Positions 56,601 to 64,000 of a stretch of DNA of 64,000 bases are shown one piece after another. The DNA comes from Gavia stellata (lineage: Eukaryota; Chordata; Aves; Gaviiformes; Gaviidae): assembly GCF_030936135.1 (NCBI RefSeq), contig NC_082613.1:1674001-1738000 (forward strand), in the 5' to 3' direction. Made by a program: the position numbers and the translations under genes. Under the pieces are notes generated by a model. It made no database searches, was not told where the DNA came from, and saw only the letters and a list, made by a program, of their open reading frames with translations. Within the stretch, counting starts at the first letter, position 1, and the number at the start of each line of letters is the position of its first letter.

Positions 56601-59600
56601 ATGCTACTTAAAGTTAACAACATGAGACATCTCAAGCTGTTGCTTACAAACAAGAACAACTTTCCCTCTCTGTAGAGAAGAGTTTAATGTTTAGCTGGCA
56701 ACTTAAGCTTCATTTAAGAATTGAAGTCATAGATGTTCTTAAAGTTGAATACGAATATTTAGAGATGGTATCTAGGAAATTGTTTTTGATCATTTTGATT
56801 TGTTTACAGAATCAAGAAAACAGCTAGGTTGCTGTCTTTGGTAACAGCCTTTGTAATAAAGTATATTTGAAAAAGAGGCTTAAGTGTGTCCCAGAAGCGA
56901 GTTTCTGCAAACCCTAACTTTTTTCTCTCTTGACTCTCTTAAAGAAATTCTTCTTCAGCTAGAAAGTGCTATTGATGCAGTGAAGCTGCCACCGAATGAC
57001 AGTGGAGTCACCAAAGAGGGAAGGTAAATCTTTTCTTGCTAATGTGTTTACATGTTAAAAGTACAGCAAATTCTAGACCCAGGTGAAACTGGGTCAGCTG
57101 TTAGGATTGGTAGCAGCTGTTAGGATTGGTACTACTATTCTGGTTTCTGGGAATAGTATTTATTCAAGGTGTTGGGTTTCCTTAAATCCCCTGTGTGTAA
57201 TAATCATTATTTCTGGTGGAACTCCCTCTTAAAGAGTTTCAAGAGTGGAAAATCCTATGTTGTGTGTATGCCTATCGGGTACTCTGAGCTGGAAGAAGCT
57301 CCCCACTGTGCTGCTTTCAATTTCGCGTCATGATTTAAACAGAGGTCCTAGTGCTGCAGTGATTTGGTTTAAGGTACCTCAGAGCTCTGTAAGTCTATTT
57401 CTAAACTAATGCATATTCTATGTTATAAAAAAATAATGGAAATCGTATGTAAATCTATTTCTAAATTAATACATATTGTATGTTGTGGAGAAATGATGGA
57501 AAATGTGAAGGGTGTGGTCAGTATGCTTTCTGTCTTGTCAATATTGTCTGCAGTCTTTATAAGGAAATACTTATTTTTATTCCTGTAAATTTTTCTTTCT
57601 CATGGAGACAAGAATATGTTTTGCTACTAGATGGTGAAATTGTTGTTATAAAAGAGTAACAGTAATTGTGTCCATGTGATTTTTTACCGTGTTGACCCAT
57701 TTGTGCTTTTTTTTTTCTAAATTGCAGCTACATCTTTGATCTGTTTGCAGAAGCCCAAATAACATTCCAGACCAAATCCTCACTCTTGGAGTCACTAGAG
57801 CAGATTTTACAGTTTCTTTCAGGCTGTAAGTGTAAATTTGTTAGTTGTTTTACTCAAGACTTTTCTCTGCAGTGTAAGTAATTGGAAGTTTGCATTGTTT
57901 GGGGAGAGGAGGAGAAAGGCTTCTTTGTTTAGATTTAAATCAGAAAGTTTTTAAAAGCTAAAATCTGACCCTGAGGACCTGTGTCTTTTTATTAAGACTT
58001 GCTGTGAGATCCTCTGCTGGGAAACATGTTTTATGTCTGTTCATGCAACAGAACTAGTTTTAGGAACAGCTTTTTGTCAAAACCTGAGTGTGTACCAACA
58101 TATGTGTGTACGTACATGTGCACACATAGAGGATTTTTGCACACAACGCTATTTTTCTCCAAAACCAGAAGGATTCTGGGGTGGAGCTTGTTGACATTTT
58201 GCTGATGGTGCTTTTAGTGTCTTGAGTTCTTCCCTGGTTGTGGAGTTATGAAACCGGAGTGTTGGGAATCGCATAATGTGTGATTTTTATTTTTTTTTCT
58301 CCTTGATTTAGCAAGCTTCTGTTCTACTGCCTATCAGCATCTCGTTCTTAATTTGCCCTTCTGCAAAGAAAAATCTCCAACTTCTACGTGAGCTAAGAAA
58401 ATGATTTAGTTAGTTCTTACTAGCAGACTCTCCGGTAAAGGCATTGAAGAGGGCAAGCCTACTCTGTGGAGACTAGAATACAGACTGTCAGATCTGCAAG
58501 TGCATCCCTTGAGAACGCATCTATCCTTCCTTTTTTTTCCCCCAGCATCTTTCTCCTTTTAGGCTGTTTGCATTCGGGCTTAGCAGGTGCATCTGTTTAT
58601 CATTTCCGTGGTCAAATTCTCATCATCATTGTATTTTGTATGTTCTTTTAACTGCTCCTCTGTAAAGCACACTAGAAGCTTGGAGGTGATTGTAAAGGGC
58701 TATTTATAGCTATAGCAAAGGTTATTTTTGTCTCTCTGCAACACGGGGTAGTCAGTTTTCTATTCTTTTTTTCATGAGACTAATAGTGGTTGTGTGAGCT
58801 TTTGAAAAAGTAACCAAACAGTTCAAGCATGCTTATCTTTGTTTTAATTATCTCCTTTCCAATTTTTAATGTAGAGGAGCTGTAAGAAGTTTATGTAATC
58901 GTCTCAGCTTCCCAACGTGTCAGAGACATGAAACTTCCTTTGGAATGCCAGTTTTACATTTCTCCTTGTGTCTTGAATAATGATGAAAAACTTGAAATAA
59001 TTTATTTGTTTCAGATAATATTTTCAAGTCATCATATTCAGGGTGTTGTGCTGTTCAAAAAAGATATGGCTATATGCAAATGGATGTATATTTGTGTTGT
59101 AAAAGTAATTGTGTGTTATTCTTTCTAGGTACTGGGATATTTGTCAATACATCTGGATTGCATAAGCTCTCAGATATTATCCAGGTAAATCATTAACGCT
59201 GCTTCTATATATGTCTGAAGAATAGAAGAGTTGGTTTGAAAAATGTGGAAAGACATTGGGTCCATTTTATTCTTGATTGTGTGTACACTTGTGCAGCGAT
59301 GGAAGTCTATGGGTTTTTGAGGAGAAAGCTGCTGCCTAATGGGATGGTCTACTTTCATTTTTACCCAGGTTGTTCTTTTACAGTTTTGATGTCCCTTTTT
59401 GGAGATGCTTGATTTAAATTTGTCTGGATTTAGCCTCCACCAGGTGGAGCTGGGTTATTGAGCTGTTTACTTTCTAGCAGCAATGTTTGGGAATATGAGC
59501 CCTTCTCATGAAATAATAGCACAGGCTCAGGAGAAAAAGCAAACAAAAGGTAATTTAACTGTTTTTTTTTTCCATTCAATTATTAAATTAAGGCATCTGT

Positions 59601-62600
59601 AAAATAAAAACCTTTTTAGCGCCACAGGAACTGAATGTGACACTTGTGGGTATCCACACGGTGCTGTCAGTTCTCTCCCTGTTGTGCACTTGCAAAACAT
59701 TGGTTATGAAAAACCTGGGCCCCATAAAATTAGAAGGTACAGTGGGCCAGTGGCATGAGATTCAATTTCTAGCTTCCCTCTGAAGTTGACCAAAGCTCTA
59801 ATATTCTTGAGTGATACTCAAAAAGGGGATAATGTTTGGACAGCTTAAAGTTCAAACAAAATAGCATCTTAGCCATAGTGTTACGTATTGGAAAATCTGC
59901 TGACGCGTGGGATTAAGTTCACTATATTCCTAGAATTTGGTGATTTCAGAGCATCATCTTGGCCTGAGTTACTGAGAGTCAGGTTGAATTAGCCCTTTTC
60001 CTGACAGTGAAATAAGACCTTTACTTCCCAAATACTTGTGGGTGTTTTTTGGATCAAAAAGATCTTTCCTCCCATCTTTAGTAGGTGGGTGATAATGATG
60101 GCATTTTAATGTGTGTTAATCATTGCTTTTTTGTCTTGGTTTAATGATCTTTTTTTCTTTCTTTTTCCAATTAAAAATGGTAATTCGGCCACTGATGCAA
60201 GAAATTCCATGACGTTAAAGTCTGTCATTGCTGGCAATGTTCAGTCGCTTGGTAGTTCTCTCATTTTGTTCTACTGACTGGTAGCCTGCCTAATAGATTA
60301 GCTGCCAGACTTTTTCAGAAATCCTTGACATCATAGATCTTTCTTCTGGAAAATGTGCTGTTTACAAGCGTAATCTATGTATACAGGAAGCACAGGAGTG
60401 TCAAAAAAGTGATGAAATAATGGGAACACAGGTAGGAGGAGAGTAAAATCTATCTAAGAGCAAAGATGAGAAAGAGGACAGCAATTTACATAACCTGAAA
60501 AGTTAATGACTTCTGTGTCCAGCTCTGCATTTGGCAAGAGCAAATGAACTCTCTTTTCCTTCCTCAATATTCTTGCTTATTTCAAGAACACTTGTTAGAA
60601 GGTTTGTAATGAAGTTCTTTTCTGTCTGGGTGCGGTACCAACTATGTACTTCAGTTTTCCCTTTTTGCTGAAGGATTTATAACATTCCCACTTACATGTC
60701 CCCTTGGCTGAGATTATTACTGTTCAGAGGTTTTAGTGTCCCTTTTGAGTAAACTAGGAGGGATTAAATCATGTAGATTTGAATTTAGCCATGTTCTCTA
60801 AAAGTCCTATCCTGAGTCTTGGATTTTATTTATTTATTTTGAATGACATGGCTCAGGTCTATTTTGTCATGTGTACCAAAATCTACTGTCAACATTCAGG
60901 TTGTCTTCCTGCTGATTGCTGGAAAATCTTACACAGAGGAACTGTGAATTCTTCAGTATTGTTGCTTTTCACCTAAGAATTTACTTGCTATTTTAGCTTA
61001 ATTGTGAATCCTCCTCTTCTAGAATTGGAGTTCAATAGAAAAGGATACTCTTTATAATTTAGAATTTTCCTAAAAAACATTATTAGGTGCTTGAAGGAGA
61101 AGAGTCAGCTCAAGTTGACACAGTAATTCCTATAGATAGTTCATCTTTCTTACTTAATTCTGTGCTTGCTTTGTCTAGTAGTAGTGTGTGAAGCCATGTT
61201 GCACCTGTTATGTTGGTGGAGAGCAACATACATGTCCAAAAGGACACCACAAAATAACACCCCGTGTACCGCTAAAAATGAAGAAATGTACTCAAACTTT
61301 GCAGACCGTCTAGCTGTATTTTGAATGGTCCTGGGAGGTTTGCAATACTGAACTCATCGAATGCCTGGATGTTTGTGAGGGTGTAGTCGCAGTGGCACAC
61401 ACAGTATTTTGTTTTTGTAGCAGTGGTTCAACAAAAGCTCTAGGTATGTTCTGATACAGTAGTAGCAATTTGTGTACACTGATACCACAATGATTTGGAA
61501 GGTGAGAGTCGCTGTTCTGTGGGGAGAGTGAGGTGTGCTTGATTTAACTTAGTTTCCCAGGGTTTCAAAGCTGAGAAACGAGAAGATTCTGAAGTAGAAG
61601 CCAGGTCTCCTGATCCCAGTGCCCACAGCCCACAGATTAACATGTGCTGCAGGACTGGGGATAACGGTCTGTGTGTGCTCTTTTAGCTGGGGACAGAGGA
61701 AAGGTGATTTAAATTGGAAGAGCAGTCTTTTGCTGAAAGCTGAGATCCCTTCGCTGCTGCTGAGGACATGCACATGGGTGGTAATTGCAAATCACCTGCC
61801 ACGTGATAGTTTGTTATCTTGAGATATTTTCAGGTAGGACTAGGTCACAGCATCTTCGTTGGTTAAACACAGTGCTTTCTTGTTACAGAGCCTTGTCTTT
61901 AAGACATAATTTGTAACCAGCTTGTTTTTATTAATAATAAATTTTTTTCTTCCTTTTAGAAGAACACTTATTAATCTTTTTTGTACACTCTATCTTTGGC
62001 TATTTTTCAGAAGTTAATATTTCCAGGAATTGAACTTTTTTTTCTTTTGACTGGTGGAGAACATCTATCTTGTTGCAACTAGCTGATACTCTTGTGAGCT
62101 TGGATAATTCCTTTTAAATGTATGAAGAAATCTTGTTTAGAAAAATTAACAGAAGTTATAAATATTTGAGAACCACAGCTGTTTTCACTGAAGTTGCACT
62201 GGAATGCCATATGTTTGAAAAAGCATCACCCTTAGTCATAAGACAACACATACAGAAAAGAGGAAGAAGCATAACTCTGTGCAGAAGAGCTGGTAGAACC
62301 TTTTAATTTAATATATGGACAACTAGATATGATTACAACTTGATTTTTTTTTTTTTCCTAAGCAGATTGTTATTAGTGTAGGGTATCATGACTGAAATTT
62401 TAAACTAAGGGAATTCGAAAAGTTATTTTACACTCAGTTGTGACCCTGCGATCTCATGAACATGTAGTGTGTTTATGTTTATCCACAGCCAGAAGTCATG
62501 AACAGTGTGACGGATAATAATACTGTCATTTGTATAGTTTGAATATGTTTAGATACTGGCTTGCATTTTTTTTGAACAATGAGAAAGCCATGTGGTTAGC

Positions 62601-63800
62601 AGGAATTGCCTGTAAAAAATGTATTTATTCAAGATTGTCTGTCTTTATTTAGTAACAGGAGCAAGGAGATATATTTAAGGTTGTCACAGCAGTAACTTTT
62701 GTGGAGCTACTTCTCAGTGCAAAGATACATTAGGGATTTTGTTGGGAACAGTTGTTAAATCTTTCCATTTGTTTACATCCATTTTCCAGACAGTATTCAA
62801 CATCGATCCTCCAGAAAGCACAACAGGTTTCATGCCACATCAGTCGATATCTAAATATTATAAGGTATGGGATGCTTTGTGTTCTACATTTTTCCTCACT
62901 GGCATTTAATGTCTGTGCTCAGTGTATCCAAGACTCAGAAGGATGTGGACAGTATAGCAAATGTTGATGTTGATTACAGGGAAGATATGTAAGTTCTTCC
63001 AGAAAAACCCCAAACAAACAACAAAACACCAAAGGAACTGTGGTTAGTTTAGGTTCCAAGGAAGAAGGGGAGTTACACAGTAATTTTTAAAGAAACTCTA
63101 AAATGAAATTAGGAAAGTGCAGCAAATGTGAATTCATGTGTTCTTCAAATAATCTGTTGTCTTGACTTTAGTTTAGCCTGTTACCAAGCAAGTACAGTAA
63201 AGCCACTGAACCTCCCACCCTCAAGTCCTTATAATTTATTTAGAGTTTGGGACTTATGGGCTGTAATGCTATAATGAATTTTAGGAACAGATCTTTTTTT
63301 AGATAAAGGTAAGTTTTCGTATGTTAAGACTTCATACTATTTTTGTTGCCAAATGAAGCAAGTCTTTCTAACACAGTAATATTTCTTTTTTCTAGTCTGT
63401 GTGTTTATTCTGGTGGACAATACCCAAGTGACTGGGTTCTTTTTCTCTGCCCAGGGCAGCCCATGAAAAGCTGCTCCCATAAACTAAGCCAAAATGGCTG
63501 GTTAAATGGTGATATGCTGCTATGCTCCTTCTTGAACACATTATGAAAGACTGGAAACAAAATAGAAAAGACAGACAGGAAGTAATATGACTACTAACAC
63601 TGTAAAAGTGACACTAATTCCGTTAACTACCCTTAATATGGGCTAGCTTTTTTGAGGGATGAAGTGCAAGTTCGTTTCTGTAGCCATCTCTAGAAATGTT
63701 TCTGTTATTTTCCTTCAGGTACATATTCATCTGGATAACAGTAATCAGAAGAAGAAACAAAGGACAGATCTCTGGAATTCATCATCTGCAAAAAAACAAG
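47641..63800 (+). CDS. RTEL1: RTEL1, regulator of telomere elongation helicase 1 (5' portion, 15 coding exons, continues past window)
   Basis: Fifteen plus-strand exons from ATG at 47657 to donor at 63800 join in frame to 449 residues. Human RTEL1 is about 1219-1300 residues, so roughly the first third is here. RTEL1 is an iron-sulphur DEAH-type superfamily 2 helicase of the XPD/FANCJ family. It unwinds T-loops, D-loops and G-quadruplexes at telomeres and restrains recombination. Visible are Walker A SPTGTGKT (42-49), the Fe-S cysteines 145, 163, 172 and 207, and the DEAH box at 250-253. The numbering agrees with the human positions I recall. The start context is AACATGC (A at -3), 16 bases inside the exon. 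Motifs III-VI, the harmonin-like domains and the PIP box lie outside the window. Confidence 0.97.
47657..47758 (+). CDS. RTEL1: RTEL1 coding exon 1 (residues 1-34)
   Basis: [20 protein letters not shown] to VLECLQK contains the Q-motif-like FPFQPYECQ of the XPD family. The acceptor CCTCGCAG at 47640 leaves 16 bases of 5'UTR. Donor AAG|GTGAGT, phase 0. Confidence 0.96.
47759..49815 (+). other. RTEL1 first coding intron
   Basis: It contains the CR1 insertion at 47851-48736. The remainder (48737-49815) shows no recognised feature. Confidence 0.8.
47851..48736 (+). mobile_element. CR1 LINE fragment, 3' end, plus strand
   Basis: It starts inside the reverse transcriptase at KFADDTKL (the catalytic FADD motif) and runs through [28 protein letters not shown] and [14 protein letters not shown]. 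It ends in the CR1 3'UTR (TTGGACTTGATGATCTTACA, then AACCTTAATGATCCTGTGATTCTTTG). An in-frame TAG at 48241-48243 and a frame disruption near 48470-48480 break the coding frame, and the 5' part is missing. It is an inactive copy, in the same orientation as RTEL1. Confidence 0.95.
49816..50014 (+). CDS. RTEL1: RTEL1 coding exon 2 (residues 35-100, Walker A)
   Basis: It encodes [27 protein letters not shown] and the [10 protein letters not shown] to SSWGNAA stretch. Walker A lysine is residue 48. The acceptor is the tandem AAGAAG; donor CCAA|GTAAGT. Confidence 0.97.
50378..50471 (+). CDS. RTEL1: RTEL1 coding exon 3 (residues 101-131, helicase motif Ia)
   Basis: [20 protein letters not shown] and [19 protein letters not shown] is motif Ia of the XPD family. 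Acceptor TTTGGCAG; donor TACAG|GTAAAT. Confidence 0.97.
50661..50863 (+). repeat. Perfect 16-bp tandem array, 12 copies plus a partial
   Basis: The unit GCTGCTTTTCCTTTGC repeats without a mismatch from 50661 to 50852, followed by a partial copy. Because 16 is not a multiple of three, long low-complexity frames open on both strands (plus [16 protein letters not shown], minus [16 protein letters not shown]); these are by-products. It lies in the RTEL1 intron between residues 131 and 132. Confidence 0.98.
51470..51551 (+). CDS. RTEL1: RTEL1 coding exon 4 (residues 132-159, first Fe-S cysteine)
   Basis: [19 protein letters not shown] to SNHMQ. Cys145 (in EQLC) is the first ligand of the 4Fe-4S cluster. 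Acceptor TTTGAACAG; donor CAG|GTGAGA. Confidence 0.96.
52164..52224 (+). CDS. RTEL1: RTEL1 coding exon 5 (residues 160-179, Fe-S cysteines 2 and 3)
   Basis: [20 protein letters not shown] carries Cys163 and Cys172 of the Fe-S domain. Acceptor TTTTACAG; donor GAGG|GTGAGT. Confidence 0.95.
52460..52535 (+). CDS. RTEL1: RTEL1 coding exon 6 (residues 180-204)
   Basis: [20 protein letters not shown] to NGNKH, the linker inside the Fe-S domain. Acceptor TTTTTCACAG; donor CACAG|GTAAAT. Confidence 0.95.
53247..53331 (+). CDS. RTEL1: RTEL1 coding exon 7 (residues 205-233, fourth Fe-S cysteine)
   Basis: [19 protein letters not shown], then [10 protein letters not shown]. Cys207 is the fourth cluster ligand. 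Acceptor TTTTTAAACAG; donor AAG|GTAACA. Confidence 0.97.
53790..53820. repeat. A-rich run
   Basis: Poly-A interrupted by CAAAC, about 30 bases. No SINE body is recognisable upstream. Confidence 0.8.
54499..54564 (+). CDS. RTEL1: RTEL1 coding exon 8 (residues 234-255, DEAH box)
   Basis: [20 protein letters not shown], then NV. The DEAH Walker B motif is at residues 250-253. Acceptor CATCTTTTAG; donor GTG|GTAAGT, phase 0. Confidence 0.97.
55769..55922 (+). CDS. RTEL1: RTEL1 coding exon 9 (residues 256-306)
   Basis: [20 protein letters not shown] to [11 protein letters not shown], part of the Arch domain region. Acceptor TATTTTAG; donor TCAG|GTGTGT, a weaker donor than its neighbours. Confidence 0.95.
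56261..56299 (+). CDS. RTEL1: RTEL1 coding exon 10 (residues 307-319)
   Basis: A 39-base exon encoding [13 protein letters not shown]. Acceptor TTCTTCAACAG; donor AAGA|GTAAGG. It is short, but frame and family sequence fit. Confidence 0.93.
56945..57023 (+). CDS. RTEL1: RTEL1 coding exon 11 (residues 320-345)
   Basis: [20 protein letters not shown] to GVTKEG. Acceptor CTCTTAAAG; donor GGAAG|GTAAAT. Confidence 0.95.
57095..57131. repeat. 19-bp tandem duplication
   Basis: CAGCTGTTAGGATTGGTA occurs twice (57095-57112 and 57114-57131), one base apart, in an RTEL1 intron. Confidence 0.9.
57389..57508. repeat. 60-bp tandem duplication, diverged
   Basis: Two copies with a period of 60 bases start GTAAGTCTATTTCTAAACTA and GTAAATCTATTTCTAAATTA. 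They share most positions across the unit, so this is an older duplication than the 16-bp array. Confidence 0.85.
57728..57825 (+). CDS. RTEL1: RTEL1 coding exon 12 (residues 346-378)
   Basis: [20 protein letters not shown] to [10 protein letters not shown]. Acceptor AAATTGCAG; donor GGCT|GTAAGT. Confidence 0.95.
59129..59184 (+). CDS. RTEL1: RTEL1 coding exon 13 (residues 379-397)
   Basis: [19 protein letters not shown]. Acceptor TTCTTTCTAG; donor CAG|GTAAAT, phase 0. Confidence 0.95.
62790..62864 (+). CDS. RTEL1: RTEL1 coding exon 14 (residues 398-422)
   Basis: [20 protein letters not shown] to SKYYK. Acceptor ATTTTCCAG; donor AAG|GTATGG. Phase 0 at both ends. The second half is poorly conserved compared with the human sequence I recall, as expected for this loop. 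Confidence 0.92.
62865..63718 (+). other. RTEL1 intron between residues 422 and 423
   Basis: 854 bases. Nothing recognised. Confidence 0.7.
63719..63800 (+). CDS. RTEL1: RTEL1 coding exon 15 (residues 423-449), last exon in window
   Basis: [20 protein letters not shown] to SSSAKKQ plus one base of the next codon. Acceptor TTTCCTTCAG; donor CAAG|GTACAG. The next exon (expected to continue GKVLSYWCFSPG-like sequence) is not in the remaining 200 bases. Confidence 0.93.
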
Positions 63801-64000
63801 GTACAGGACTTGGTCTTGGGGAGGCTCAGGCAAAAGCTGGATTGAAAACTACTCAACTGCTCCTTTCTGATTCAAATAAGAGAAAACAATTGAAGACATC
63901 CCAATCTACACTACTTTGCATTTGTGAACAGGGAGTCCTCTGGCAAATATTGCAATGTCATTGTAGGATTTTGAGTGAAATACCACCTATGTTATCTTAA

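Larger units (their letters stand above)
53332..56944 (+). other. RTEL1 introns between residues 233 and 320
   Basis: Intervals 53332-54498 (A-rich run at 53790-53820), 54565-55768 (A-run at 54950-54963), 55923-56260 and 56300-56944. Nothing else recognised. Confidence 0.7.
57024..62789 (+). other. RTEL1 introns between residues 345 and 398
   Basis: Intervals 57024-57727 (two tandem duplications listed separately), 57826-59128 and 59185-62789 (the largest in this part, 3.6 kb). AT-rich sequence with no recognised gene or mobile element. Confidence 0.7.

Noticed and set aside
1-64000. Prokaryotic defence systems, operons, phage, or endogenous retroviral genes
   Set aside because: No such proteins, long terminal repeats or gag/pol/env-like frames were recognised. 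The only reverse-transcriptase sequence is CR1 LINE.
1-64000. tRNA, rRNA, snRNA or microRNA genes
   Set aside because: None was recognised by eye. Structured RNAs cannot be excluded without a covariance-model search.

Overview
This is vertebrate nuclear DNA, almost certainly from a bird. The genes are split into short exons with GT-AG introns. Two 5'-truncated CR1 LINEs are present, the commonest avian repeat, and repeat density is otherwise low. Promoters lie in CpG-rich islands. There is no prokaryotic or phage-like organisation. Three protein genes are recognisable from their translated exons, in the order and orientation known from human 20q13.33: GMEB2 (minus), STMN3 (minus), RTEL1 (plus).

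Positions 1-19,050 hold the whole of GMEB2 on the minus strand. It has a probable 3'UTR (about 567-1859), nine coding exons (1860-15757) encoding 530 residues, 5'UTR sequence in exon 2, and a non-coding exon 1 inside a GC-rich promoter (about 18836-19050). GMEB2 is a SAND/KDWK-domain DNA-binding protein. Its intron 1 is extremely G-rich. A minisatellite of about 41 bp and 16 copies (19,200-19,865) sits directly upstream of the promoter. Intron 2 carries a CR1 fragment.

Positions 19,866-29,025 are intergenic, with one GC-rich patch and simple repeats. Positions 29,025-41,300 hold the whole of STMN3 on the minus strand: five coding exons, 180 residues, with a 9.4-kb first intron. The last intron appears to use a GC donor. 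Intron 1 contains a CpG-rich block with three tandem copies of an unusual REST-like half-site pair.

Positions 41,300-47,640 are the STMN3-RTEL1 intergenic interval. It contains a MIR-like SINE relic, a plausible last exon of an unrecognised minus-strand transcript (about 45,095-45,182), and a CpG-island promoter with a TCTCGCGAGA palindrome that may fire in both directions.

Positions 47,641-63,800 hold the first 15 coding exons of RTEL1 on the plus strand (449 residues). They cover the Walker A motif, the four iron-sulphur cysteines and the DEAH box. The gene continues beyond the window. RTEL1 intron 1 contains a second CR1, and a later intron contains a perfect 16-bp tandem array. I found no convincing previously undescribed protein system. 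The most interesting signals are regulatory or splicing features and tandem repeats. Exon boundaries were set by reading frame, splice-site sequence and family similarity recalled from memory, not by transcript evidence or database search.
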